Made by a program: the position numbers and the translations under genes. A stretch of 57,928 nt of DNA from an uncultured Acidimicrobiaceae bacterium (GTDB taxonomy: Bacteria; Actinomycetota; Acidimicrobiia; Spongiisociales; UBA5794), in NCBI GenBank assembly GCA_947258985.1, contig CAMYKI010000007.1, positions 1-57,928 of the forward strand, written 5' to 3'. How positions within the stretch are numbered: position 1 is the stretch's first letter; each line of letters begins with the position of its first letter. A model generated the notes under the pieces. The model was not told the DNA's origin. It ran no database searches and saw only the letters and a program-made list of their open reading frames with translations. This document shows, in pieces, positions 8,160-15,963 of this stretch.

Positions 8160-9137
8160 ATGCATATGCTCCGTCGCATTTCTGTGATCGGGCTACTCCT
8201 GGCCTTTGGCCTGATCGCCGCTGCTTGTGGTGATAGTGAGTCCACAGATACGACTGAAGGCACTACGCCTCCGCTGGAGACCACTACTACGGCTCCCGCA
8301 GCGACCGAGGCCCCGGCGGAAACGACCACCGCGGCACCGGAAGAGACCACAACCACCGAAGCTGTTGACGAGTTTGATCTGGTTGCGGCCGTCTATGAGT
8401 ATGAAAGCACCATCCCCGAGGGATGGATGAACGTCGGTGACGTTGTCGCTTTCAAGGATGCGGTCGAGGCAAGCGATGCGCTGGTCATCGACGTTCGCCA
8501 GCCCGAAGAGTATGCCGAGGGCCATATCCCCGGTGCCGTCAACATCCCACTGCGGGAGCTGGCTGCAAGCGTCGACAAGATCCCAACGGATCGTCAGGTA
8601 TTCGTGTATTGCAAGTCCGGTTATCGCGCCGGTCTGGCCGTTTCCTCGCTGCGCATGATGGGCTACGACAACGCTCTGTCGTTCTCCGGTAGCTGGCTGG
8701 CATGGACCGAGGCTGGTGAAGAGGTTTCGACCGATGTTGCCGAGGCCGCCGTCGTCGGTGCACCCGACTTCCATCCGGAGCTCGTTGCCGCCGTTGACGG
8801 TTACCTGTCCACCCTCCCCGAGGGTTGGTTGACCGCTGGTGACGTCGAGGCCGTCAAGACCGCGGCCGACGCGGGTGCATTCCTTCTCGACGTTCGTACT
8901 CCTGGTGAATACGCCGAGGGCTACATCCTCGACGCGACAAACATCGAGCTACGCACCATCACCGAGAACATGGACATGATCCCCACCGACACCGCAGTCG
9001 TCGTTTACTGCAAGTCCGGTTTCCGGGCTTCGCTGGCGATGCCCGTACTGGGTGTCCTCGGCTTTGATAATGCCAAGGCATTCACCGGTAGCTATGCGGC
9101 TTGGGTCGATGCAGGTGAAGCGGTCACCACAGGCTGA
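8160..9137 (+). CDS. Lipoprotein with two active rhodanese domains
   Basis: This 325-residue protein has a lipoprotein signal peptide (LIAAAC lipobox, Cys about residue 23), then a Thr/Ala/Glu-rich linker of roughly 45 residues. Two rhodanese domains follow, each with the active-site loop intact: CKSGYRAG in the first and CKSGFRAS in the second. The domains share the lead-in LVAAV-x-EY/GYLST-P-EGW, so they arose by duplication. Surface-anchored rhodaneses carry or transfer sulfane sulfur. It is 47 nt behind the cytochrome b with its own AAAGGG site, so it is probably the last gene of the Mo-enzyme operon. That context argues for a sulfur substrate. Confidence 0.87.
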   Translation: MHMLRRISVIGLLLAFGLIAAACGDSESTDTTEGTTPPLETTTTAPAATEAPAETTTAAPEETTTTEAVDEFDLVAAVYEYESTIPEGWMNVGDVVAFKDAVEASDALVIDVRQPEEYAEGHIPGAVNIPLRELAASVDKIPTDRQVFVYCKSGYRAGLAVSSLRMMGYDNALSFSGSWLAWTEAGEEVSTDVAEAAVVGAPDFHPELVAAVDGYLSTLPEGWLTAGDVEAVKTAADAGAFLLDVRTPGEYAEGYILDATNIELRTITENMDMIPTDTAVVVYCKSGFRASLAMPVLGVLGFDNAKAFTGSYAAWVDAGEAVTTG

Positions 9138-9162
9138 TCTCACACCTATTGGTAACAAACCT

Positions 9163-9189
9163 GAGGGGGTCGGCCTGTCCGGCCCCCTC
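9163..9189 (+). terminator. GC-rich hairpin ending the Mo-oxidoreductase operon
   Basis: An 11 bp stem (GAGGGGGTCGG / CCGGCCCCCTC, one wobble) with loop CCTGT lies 25 nt after the rhodanese stop codon. There is no U-run behind it, so it may be a weak or L-shaped terminator or a transcript-end stabiliser. Confidence 0.6.
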
Positions 9190-9202
9190 GGCTATTCGGG
9201 GA

Positions 9203-9231
9203 TTGGCGCTGCGAGTGTCTCCCGGTAACCT
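9203..9231 (+). promoter_or_regulatory. Promoter of the trpS leader transcript
   Basis: TTGGCG (9203-9208), a 17 nt spacer and TAACCT (9226-9231) sit 6 nt before the leader-peptide ATG. No ribosome-binding site precedes that ATG, so a leaderless transcript is likely. Confidence 0.6.
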
Positions 9232-9237
9232 GCGCAG

Positions 9238-9273
9238 ATGGCATTGACGCATCACTGGTGGCCGAAGCGATAG
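9238..9273 (+). CDS. trpS leader peptide (11 aa, MALTHHWWPKR)
   Basis: A short ORF of 11 codons plus TAG reads MALTHHWWPKR, with tandem Trp codons (9256-9261). It is followed by an intrinsic terminator and then tryptophanyl-tRNA synthetase. Trp is rare, so WW in an 11-residue peptide at this place is strong evidence for attenuation sensing charged tRNA-Trp. Size, leaderless start and final Arg match the cimA leader at 4033-4068. Confidence 0.8.
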   Translation: MALTHHWWPKR

Positions 9274-9296
9274 CTTTCCGTGCACGCCAGAACGTC

Positions 9297-9326
9297 ACGC
9301 CGGAGGTCAAGGCCCCGGCGTTTTTT
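9297..9326 (+). terminator. Attenuator terminator before trpS
   Basis: A 7 bp stem ACGCCGG (9297-9303) / CCGGCGT (9315-9321) with an 11 nt loop is followed by a run of six T. It is 17 nt upstream of the trpS start and must be read through to express trpS. The Trp codon region (TGGTG, 9256-9260) can pair with CGCCA (9285-9289). The antiterminator pairing is not clear by eye. Confidence 0.8.
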
Positions 9327-9343
9327 CACGAGAGGATCTACAA

Positions 9344-10330
9344 GTGGATCGGCAGACAGTCTTTTCCGGGCTCCAGCCAACGGGCAACGTTCACCTGGGT
9401 AACTACTTGGGGGCGTTGCGCAACTGGGTGAAGCTGCAGGATTCTTACGACTGCGTGTACTGCGTTGTCGATCTTCATGCGATCACTGTGGATTACGACC
9501 CCAAGCAGTTCGAGCAGGATCGCATCGAGGCCGCAAAGGTGTTGCTTGCCGCCGGGATCGATCCGGACAGGTCGCTGTTCTACTTCCAGAGCCAGGTGCC
9601 GCAGCACAGCGAGTTGAGCTGGATTCTGGGGACGATGACACCGACCGGCGTCCTCAACCGGATGACGCAGTACAAGGACAAGGTGGCGAAGGGTGAGGCC
9701 GCCAATCTGGGTCTGTATTCCTACCCGGTGTTGATGGCGGCAGACATTCTGCTCTATCACGCCAGCCTGGTTCCCATCGGTGACGATCAGCGGCAGCATC
9801 TCGAGATGACCCGGGACTTGGCAGAGCGGTTCAACAACCGGTTTGGCAACGTGTTCCCGGTTCCGGAGGCGCTGATCCCGGAGACGACTGCTCGGGTCAT
9901 GTCGCTGGCCGATCCCACGGCGAAGATGTCCAAGTCGGATCCGAATGAGAAGAGCCGCGTGCTCATCCTCGACAGCCCCGACGTTGTGAGGAAGAAGATC
10001 CGCTCCGCAGTGACGGACTCAGACCCCGATGTCAGGTTTGACACCGAGGAGAAGCCGGGGGTCTCGAACCTGCTCGAGATCATGTCGACGTGCACCGGTC
10101 GCTCGATCGACTCGCTTGTCGATGAGTACGGCAGCGCCGGCTACGGCAAGTTCAAGGATGCCGTTGCCGATGCGGTCATCGCCGAACTGGCACCGATCCG
10201 CAGCGCATACCAGAACCTCGACGACGACGAGGTCGCTCGAATCATGCGCCGCGGTGCTCTCGATGCCAGGACCAAGGCAGAGGGCTTCCAGCAGATCGCC
10301 CGCGAGGCCACAGGCCTAGCCGCGATCTAG
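9344..10330 (+). CDS. trpS: Tryptophanyl-tRNA synthetase
   Basis: This is a 328-residue class I aminoacyl-tRNA synthetase of the usual bacterial TrpRS length, charging tRNA-Trp in the cytoplasm. The nucleotide-binding signature is HLGNYLGAL (the HIGH equivalent, residues 17-25) and the second is KMSKS (about residue 195). The motif GLQPTGNVHLGN is diagnostic for TrpRS. The start is a GTG at 9344 with GAGAGG 8 nt upstream. The gene appears monocistronic, controlled by the Trp-Trp leader peptide and terminator immediately upstream. Downstream is a convergent hydrogenase cluster, separated by 139 nt with no clear feature. Confidence 0.97.
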   Translation: MDRQTVFSGLQPTGNVHLGNYLGALRNWVKLQDSYDCVYCVVDLHAITVDYDPKQFEQDRIEAAKVLLAAGIDPDRSLFYFQSQVPQHSELSWILGTMTPTGVLNRMTQYKDKVAKGEAANLGLYSYPVLMAADILLYHASLVPIGDDQRQHLEMTRDLAERFNNRFGNVFPVPEALIPETTARVMSLADPTAKMSKSDPNEKSRVLILDSPDVVRKKIRSAVTDSDPDVRFDTEEKPGVSNLLEIMSTCTGRSIDSLVDEYGSAGYGKFKDAVADAVIAELAPIRSAYQNLDDDEVARIMRRGALDARTKAEGFQQIAREATGLAAI

Positions 10331-10469
10331 CGCAGAGAGCCGGGTCCACTCGGAACGGGGTGAGCGAGGTAGCTCCAGCCGGTGGGTGATCGGAGCGGGC
10401 ACGATTCATGCGTAGATGCGGTCGGATATGCGACCTGAGGTACGCAAGAATCCGGATCTGAGGTGGTGT

Positions 10470-10901
10470 TCAGTCACGTAGCAAGCGGATGATGAGATCG
10501 ACGGCCTCCTCGACGCCGGCGGCGGCGGTTGCTGATAGTTCTGAGCCGAGGCCGATGCCTTCGACGGGAATCACGACCGCATAGGCAAGCTCCGGCACGG
10601 AGCCCACGGCTCCCGTCATCGCCAGCAGGGAAGCGGGGGTCGTGTAGTGGGTCCATGCGGAGCCCTCGGCAGTCTCGGCCTCGACCGACACCAGGGTCGT
10701 CTCGGCTACCTCAACGCTGGCGTCGACAAACACAACCCGATCCGTGCCGGCGATCTGCAGCGACAGTTCGGGGGTCAGCTGAGACATCGATCGCACCTCG
10801 ATACCGGGGAGACCGAGCGCCTCGATCCGGTCCGCAACGACACGACCTGCGCCGTCGTCGGAGCGCAGGTCGTTGCCGTAGCCGATTACGAGGGTCTTCA
10901 C
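10470..10901 (-). CDS. hoxW: NiFe hydrogenase maturation endopeptidase (HoxW type)
   Basis: This 143-residue protein has the M52 peptidase pattern: IGYGNDLRSDDGAG at residues 5-18 (first Ni-binding acid) and VVFVDASVEV near residue 55 (second acidic ligand). The family removes the C-terminal extension of the large subunit after Ni insertion. It is the last gene of the hox operon, 5 nt behind hoxH, and its substrate is clearly the HoxH tail that follows DPCLSCSTH. The start is a GTG at 10901. The other general maturation genes (hypA-F) are not in the window. Confidence 0.88.
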   Translation of the reverse strand: MKTLVIGYGNDLRSDDGAGRVVADRIEALGLPGIEVRSMSQLTPELSLQIAGTDRVVFVDASVEVAETTLVSVEAETAEGSAWTHYTTPASLLAMTGAVGSVPELAYAVVIPVEGIGLGSELSATAAAGVEEAVDLIIRLLRD

Positions 10902-10906
10902 GAAAG

Positions 10907-12346
10907 CTAGCCCCGTCGCACCTCGTTCACCGTGGTGCCTTCATGGTCGAACAAGGTCACCTCCATCGGCATCTTGCCAATGGCGTGGGTCGAACAACTC
11001 AGACATGGGTCGAAAGCACGGATCCCAGCTTCGACCCGGTTCAGCACAGGCTCGGGAATGTCGTGTCCGTCAACCCACTCCCGGGCGATCTGCAGAACCG
11101 TTTCGTTCATCGCCAGGTTGTTCTGTCCGGTGGCGATGATCATGTTGACGTTCTCGAGTAGTCCGTTGACGTCGACCTGATACTCGTGGAACAAGGTTCC
11201 CCGCGGCGCCTCGGACACACCGACCGCTCGCCGATGGTTAATGCCGGCCGTTGCCCGCACCATCGGGTCGAGGATGGAGTCATCGCTGAGCAGCTCCCTG
11301 GCCAATTCGGTGCATGCCAGGATCTCGATCAGCCGGGCGTAGTGGTAGAAGAACGACGAGTTGGCGGTCCCGCCCGCAGTCTCCCTGTATGCCTGCAGCG
11401 CCTCGTCCGCCAGCGGCGCTCCCATCGTCTTGCAGACGTTGAGGCGGGCGAGCGGACCGACCCGGTACACACCCTTGAACACGTCGTCGCTGTCGGCTAC
11501 GAGCGGCTTGAAGTACGGGGACTTCAAGTACGAATCGTGGCGGGGGGCCTCGCCGATGTAGTCCCGGTAGTCGCCGACGTCGATGTTGTCGGCGACAACG
11601 CTGCCTTCGGCATCGACGAACCTCAGGTGCCCGTCGTAGTTCTCCCAGGTGCCGGCATCGTTGGCCAGCCCCAGGTGCAAGCTGGGGAATTCCCCGAACG
11701 CCCGCGCCTCGCGCTCGAACTTGCCGAGCATCGACACGAACAGCTCCAGGGCCTGCTCGGCGGTTTGCTGCGCCTCGACCAGCCCCGAGAGCATCCATTC
11801 GCGAGCCTCCGGGGTCATCGGATCGGCGATACCGCCCGGGACGATGCCGGGGGAGTGAACCTTGCGGCCGGCGATGGCCTCGATGACCGACTGGCCGAAC
11901 CCGCGCAGCCGGATTCCGCGGCGCGCCAACTCCGGCTCGGCCCCCATTAGCCCGAACACGTTACGGACGGCGGGATCGGCGTCCCAGCCGAGCAGCAGAT
12001 CCGGGGAGCTGAGATGGAAGAAGCTCAGCGCATGGCTTTGAATGATCTGGCCCAGATTGACCAACCGTCGCAGCTTGACGCCGGTTGAGGGGATGCGAAC
12101 GCCCATGATGGCGTCCCCGGCCTTGGCCGACGCCAAGAGATGGCTGACTGGGCAGATGCCACAGGTGCGAGCGGTCAGGCTGGGCATTTCCCAAACCGGC
12201 CGTCCCTTGCAGAACTCTTCGAAGCCGCGGAACTCGGTAACGCTGAAACGCACAGTGTCTACCTGTCCCGCTTCGTCGAGTGCAATAGCGATCTTTGCGT
12301 GCCCTTCGATCCGAGTCACCGGATCAATCACTACGGTGTTAGACAT
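10907..12346 (-). CDS. hoxH: NiFe hydrogenase large subunit (group 3d, NAD-linked)
   Basis: This 479-residue catalytic subunit has both Ni-binding motifs: [10 protein letters not shown] near residue 61 (L1) and DPCLSCSTH near the C-terminus (L2), followed by a 25-residue tail to be cleaved after His. [10 protein letters not shown] at the N-terminus is typical. It splits or forms H2 in the cytoplasm. I prefer the ATG at 12346. GAGGA sits 6 nt before it, but directly abuts the alternative ATG at 12352, leaving no spacing. Together with HoxY, HoxU, HoxF and HoxE it forms a bidirectional, NAD(H)-coupled enzyme. Gene order hoxEFUYH is the classical one. Confidence 0.94.
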   Translation of the reverse strand: MSNTVVIDPVTRIEGHAKIAIALDEAGQVDTVRFSVTEFRGFEEFCKGRPVWEMPSLTARTCGICPVSHLLASAKAGDAIMGVRIPSTGVKLRRLVNLGQIIQSHALSFFHLSSPDLLLGWDADPAVRNVFGLMGAEPELARRGIRLRGFGQSVIEAIAGRKVHSPGIVPGGIADPMTPEAREWMLSGLVEAQQTAEQALELFVSMLGKFEREARAFGEFPSLHLGLANDAGTWENYDGHLRFVDAEGSVVADNIDVGDYRDYIGEAPRHDSYLKSPYFKPLVADSDDVFKGVYRVGPLARLNVCKTMGAPLADEALQAYRETAGGTANSSFFYHYARLIEILACTELARELLSDDSILDPMVRATAGINHRRAVGVSEAPRGTLFHEYQVDVNGLLENVNMIIATGQNNLAMNETVLQIAREWVDGHDIPEPVLNRVEAGIRAFDPCLSCSTHAIGKMPMEVTLFDHEGTTVNEVRRG

Positions 12347-12355
12347 GGTCATTCC

Positions 12356-12898
12356 TCAACCCCATCGGATAGCTTCGCCCCGATTTGGGGGAAGGACGCC
12401 TTCGAGCAGGGCTTCCAGCGCCGCTTGAATGCGGTCAGCCGGGGGAGGGCATCCGGGTATGAATGCGTCGACCCTGATGATCTTGTGTAATGGCAGCACC
12501 TTGGGCAGCAAGGGCGGAACGATCCCGGCGGCGTTCGGGATCAACCCATCGCGGTCCGGTGCATCCACGTAGACGGCTTCCAGTATCTGAAGCGGATCGC
12601 CAAGTGGATTCCGCATCGCCGTCACATTGCCGCTGACTGCACAGTCGCCGAAAGAAAGGACCAGCCGCGACTTCGCTCGAATGTCTCGGGCAAGTTCGAG
12701 ATTGTCCTCATTGGCTACCGCACCTTCGACGAGCGTTGCGTCGACGTCGCTGGGAAACTCCTTGATATCGGCAATGGGGCTGTAGACGATGTCGGCGACA
12801 TCGGCCAACTCAAAGAGCCATTCATCCATGTCGAGGAATGACATGTGGCAACCCGAGCAACCTCCTAGCCAGGCGGTGGCGATTCTTGCTTGCTTCAC
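12356..12898 (-). CDS. hoxY: NiFe hydrogenase small subunit
   Basis: This 180-residue subunit begins [21 protein letters not shown], the proximal [4Fe-4S] motif C-x2-C of short, cytoplasmic small subunits. Further cysteines are in [10 protein letters not shown] and in the C-terminal [10 protein letters not shown]. It lacks the Tat signal and the medial/distal clusters of membrane-bound enzymes, as expected for group 3. It passes electrons from the NiFe site of HoxH to HoxU. Its start overlaps the end of hoxU by 4 nt (ATGA), implying translational coupling. Confidence 0.93.
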   Translation of the reverse strand: MKQARIATAWLGGCSGCHMSFLDMDEWLFELADVADIVYSPIADIKEFPSDVDATLVEGAVANEDNLELARDIRAKSRLVLSFGDCAVSGNVTAMRNPLGDPLQILEAVYVDAPDRDGLIPNAAGIVPPLLPKVLPLHKIIRVDAFIPGCPPPADRIQAALEALLEGVLPPNRGEAIRWG

Positions 12899-13638
12899 GA
12901 CACCCCCTTTGGATCAAGCCACTCACCGCGGTTGCGAGCAACCGCGAGTCGCTTGATCATCACTGGATCGTGTTCCATCTCGCCGATGGCGCTCCCTTGA
13001 TAGGCCAGCGAACCGGTCGGGCAGACTGCAACACACTTCCCGCACCAGGTGCAAGAGAGAGACTCCCCCCACGGCTTGTTCATCTCGGTGATGAGCTCTG
13101 CCTGCTGGCCGCGGTGGCGGATATCCCAAACATGGGCGCCTTCGATCTCGTCACAAACTCGCACACACCGGGTGCACAGGATGCATCGATTGGGATCGAA
13201 CACGTACTTCGGGTGGCTGGCGTCGACCTCTCGTGCCGGCGACTGGTAGTCGTAGCGAACATGGTCCATCCCGCAGTGGACGGCCATGTCCTGCAGTTCG
13301 CAGTTGCCGTTGGAGACACAGACGGCACAGACGTGGTTGCCCTCGGCAAACAACAACTCCAACACAGACTTGCGATATGCCCGGAGCCTTGGCGTCTCGA
13401 TCTTGATCTCCATGTCGGCCGCGACCTGAGTAGCGCATGCCGGGCGTAGGCGATGACCCTCTGCCACCTCGACCACGCAGATCCGGCAACCGCCCCACAC
13501 CGTGAGTCCTTCGAGGAAGCACAGCGATGGGATGGCCACGCCGTTGCGACGGGCACATTCGAGCACGGACTCGCCAAGAAGACCCTCGTATTCGACTCCG
13601 TCGAAGCTGACATTCACGGCGGGCTGTCGCTCACGCAT
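12895..13638 (-). CDS. hoxU: Hydrogenase diaphorase subunit with [2Fe-2S] and [4Fe-4S] clusters
   Basis: This 247-residue protein is homologous to the N-terminus of NuoG. The [2Fe-2S] ferredoxin fold is near residues 5-80 ([34 protein letters not shown]). A His/Cys cluster segment follows ([17 protein letters not shown]), then two ferredoxin motifs, [11 protein letters not shown] and [12 protein letters not shown]. It wires the hydrogenase dimer to the NADH-oxidising HoxF/E module. The gene overlaps hoxF by 8 nt and hoxY by 4 nt, so the operon is tightly packed. Confidence 0.93.
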   Translation of the reverse strand: MRERQPAVNVSFDGVEYEGLLGESVLECARRNGVAIPSLCFLEGLTVWGGCRICVVEVAEGHRLRPACATQVAADMEIKIETPRLRAYRKSVLELLFAEGNHVCAVCVSNGNCELQDMAVHCGMDHVRYDYQSPAREVDASHPKYVFDPNRCILCTRCVRVCDEIEGAHVWDIRHRGQQAELITEMNKPWGESLSCTWCGKCVAVCPTGSLAYQGSAIGEMEHDPVMIKRLAVARNRGEWLDPKGVS

Positions 13639-15262
13639 GGACGACCTCCTCCTCGTGGATCAGTGCTTCGTATTCGGATCGGAAGTACTGCAACGTGCTG
13701 ATTACCGGGTTTGGCGCAGCCTGGCCAAGTCCACACAGGCTGGTGTCGCGAACCACCGAGCACAGATGCTCCAGGTCTCGCAGGTCCTGTTTTGACCCGT
13801 TGCCCTCGGTGAGCCGCTGCAGCAGGCTGTGCATTTGCACAGTGCCTGCTCGGCACGGGGTGCACTTGCCGCAGCTCTCGTCCATCGAGAACTCCATGAA
13901 GTACTTGGCCACGTCCGGCATCTTGACGTCCTCGTCCATAACGATGAGACCGCCGGAACCCATGATCGAGCCAAGTTCGCGGAGACTGTCGTAGTCCACG
14001 GACGTGTCCAGGAACTTGGCCGGGATACACCCTCCGGATGGGCCGCCGGTCTGTGCGGCCTTGAACTCCTTGCCGTTGGGAACGCCGCCGCCGATGTCCG
14101 CAACTATTTCACGAAGCGACGTGCCCATCGGCACCTCGATCAACCCGGTGTTGGTGATGTCGCCGGCGAGGGCGAACACTTTGGTTCCGGTGCTCTTCTC
14201 GGTACCAAGCGACGCAAACCACTCGCCCCCCCGATCGATGATCGGCGCGATGTTGGCGAGGGTCTCCACGTTGTTGATCATCGTCGGAGCGCCCCACAGT
14301 CCCTTTTCGGTGGGGTAGGGCGGTCGCAAGCGGGGAGTGCCTCTCAGACCTTCGATTGAGGCCAGCAGCGCGGTTTCTTCGCCGCAGACAAAGGCGCCTG
14401 CACCGATCCGAACCTCGACCGACAAGTTGAAATTGGTGTCGAGGATCTTGCGGCCCAGGAGACGGTTGCGCCTGGCGACCCGGATCGCTCTGTCGAGCCG
14501 TTCGATGGCTCGCGGGTACTCGGCTCTGACGTAAATGTAAGCCTCAGATGCTCCGGTCGCGTAGGCGGCAATGGCGATGCCCTCGATGACCCGGTGTGGA
14601 TCATCCTCCATGATTGTGCGATCCATGTAGGCACCCGGGTCGCCCTCATCGCCGTTGGCAACCACGTACTTGGTTTTGCCGGGGGCCGAGGCCAGCAGGC
14701 CCCACTTGCTGGCAACGGGATAGCCGGCACCGCCGCGACCCCGGATCCGGGATAGCCTGATCTGCTCGATCACCTGCTTGGGCTTCATTGTCGTCAGTGC
14801 CTTTTCGAGCGCTTGGTAGCCACCGTGGGCCACGTAGGACTCGATGCGGTCCGGATTGATGACTCCACCGTTGGCGAGGACGACCCGCTCCTGGCTGGTG
14901 AAGAACGGCATTGTCACGTCGAGTTCGTACTCGGGAACCGGCTGTTCGTCCAGCACGTGACTGCGCACGATCTCGATGGCGGCCTCTGGAGTCACTTTCT
15001 GGTAGTCGCTCTCGTCTCCACCACGTCGCATCATTCGCACCAGCGGGCCGGCGCTGCACAACCCCATGCAGCCGGTCGGGATGACCTGAACTTCGAGCGC
15101 CATGTCTTCCCGTTCGACCAGGTCCTCAACCGCCTTGATAGTGGCCCCGGCACCGGCGGAGAGACATGCGGTGCTCGAGCAAGCCTTGACGCGCCACCGG
15201 GTTCGGAACCGTTCCTCGCGCTCGCGCTCCATGACTTCGTGGAGGTCGATGGGTGCTGCCAT
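13631..15262 (-). CDS. hoxF: Hydrogenase diaphorase flavoprotein subunit (NuoF-like)
   Basis: This 543-residue protein has an N-terminal thioredoxin-like [2Fe-2S] domain (residues ~25-110, [11 protein letters not shown] and [11 protein letters not shown]), then the NuoF core. The core has [14 protein letters not shown] for NADH binding, an acidic [13 protein letters not shown] segment for FMN, and [13 protein letters not shown] with a distal Cys for a [4Fe-4S] cluster. It exchanges electrons with NAD(H). It overlaps hoxE by one nucleotide. Together with HoxE this is the diaphorase half of the soluble hydrogenase. Confidence 0.94.
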   Translation of the reverse strand: MAAPIDLHEVMEREREERFRTRWRVKACSSTACLSAGAGATIKAVEDLVEREDMALEVQVIPTGCMGLCSAGPLVRMMRRGGDESDYQKVTPEAAIEIVRSHVLDEQPVPEYELDVTMPFFTSQERVVLANGGVINPDRIESYVAHGGYQALEKALTTMKPKQVIEQIRLSRIRGRGGAGYPVASKWGLLASAPGKTKYVVANGDEGDPGAYMDRTIMEDDPHRVIEGIAIAAYATGASEAYIYVRAEYPRAIERLDRAIRVARRNRLLGRKILDTNFNLSVEVRIGAGAFVCGEETALLASIEGLRGTPRLRPPYPTEKGLWGAPTMINNVETLANIAPIIDRGGEWFASLGTEKSTGTKVFALAGDITNTGLIEVPMGTSLREIVADIGGGVPNGKEFKAAQTGGPSGGCIPAKFLDTSVDYDSLRELGSIMGSGGLIVMDEDVKMPDVAKYFMEFSMDESCGKCTPCRAGTVQMHSLLQRLTEGNGSKQDLRDLEHLCSVVRDTSLCGLGQAAPNPVISTLQYFRSEYEALIHEEEVVHA

Positions 15263-15798
15263 CAGCCCTCACCTCCCACTGCCGTTCCAACAAGTTCGAG
15301 AGTCGACTCAGCGTTCTGATGACTCAAGACACTGCCGTCAAGGACCACCACTGGAGCGAGACCGCACGAGCCGAGACAACGGGCAGTCTTCAATGTCAGG
15401 CTGCCATCCGCCGAGGTCTCTCCGGTCGGCACCGAGTAGGCGTCCGATACGCCTTGGACTATGGCGTCGGCGCCCTTCACGAAGCAGGCGGTGCCGGTAC
15501 ACACCGTACAGGAGTGGTCTCCAGGCGGTTCAAAAGTAAACAAGTGGTAGAAGGTCGCTACGCCGTAGACCATGCTCGGCGGAAGCCGCAGAGCCCTGGC
15601 GACGTAGATCAGGATGTCCTCTGAGAGGTAGCCGAAGACATCCTGAGCCACGTGCAGGGTCTCAATGAGCTGGTCCTGTTCGTAGCGAGCTCGTTTTAGA
15701 TGTTTATCGACGAGCTCGAACCGGTTGTCACCAGATGGGTGATCCCCCTGTTGACGGTTCGAGGCCTCGACGACGCGGCGTGTCGTTGTGTCGCTCAT
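15262..15798 (-). CDS. hoxE: Hydrogenase diaphorase subunit HoxE (NuoE-like)
   Basis: This 178-residue thioredoxin-like ferredoxin has the NuoE pattern with four Cys: [14 protein letters not shown] and [12 protein letters not shown]. The preceding helical segment [28 protein letters not shown] is typical of NuoE. It opens the hoxEFUYHW operon. The presence of HoxE, rather than only HoxFUYH, matches the cyanobacterial-style five-subunit enzyme. The ATG at 15798 follows GAGGATCA. The 150 nt upstream contains an inverted repeat that may be an operator. Confidence 0.92.
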   Translation of the reverse strand: MSDTTTRRVVEASNRQQGDHPSGDNRFELVDKHLKRARYEQDQLIETLHVAQDVFGYLSEDILIYVARALRLPPSMVYGVATFYHLFTFEPPGDHSCTVCTGTACFVKGADAIVQGVSDAYSVPTGETSADGSLTLKTARCLGSCGLAPVVVLDGSVLSHQNAESTLELVGTAVGGEG

Positions 15799-15864
15799 TG
15801 ATCCTCACTCGAGTGTCGGCCCCACCTTGGCCGCCGAAGGCCGGTGATTCCAGGGGACAATGGC

Positions 15865-15884
15865 CCATCGGGAGGTGACGATGG
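15865..15884. promoter_or_regulatory. Inverted repeat upstream of hoxE (possible operator)
   Basis: CCATCG - 8 nt - CGATGG, about 70 nt upstream of the hoxE start. It is the only clear dyad in the intergenic region and could bind a regulator of the hydrogenase operon. No obvious -35/-10 pair was found there. Confidence 0.3.
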
Positions 15885-15944
15885 AACCCCGAAAAAGGCA
15901 TGTCTCGCAAAGGATATGCAGCAACTCGCATGCGAATGGGTGGT

Positions 15945-15963
15945 GGGGCTAGCGAATAGCCCC
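15945..15963 (-). terminator. Hairpin spanning the stop codon of the CHASE histidine kinase
   Basis: A perfect 7 bp stem, GGGGCTA / TAGCCCC with a 5 nt loop, includes the kinase stop codon. No U-run follows, so termination is uncertain. It separates the kinase from the hox operon, which is transcribed in the same direction. Confidence 0.4.

Noticed and set aside
10331..10469. 139 nt gap between trpS and hoxW searched for tRNA or RNA genes
   Set aside because: No cloverleaf, CCA end or strong hairpin seen.
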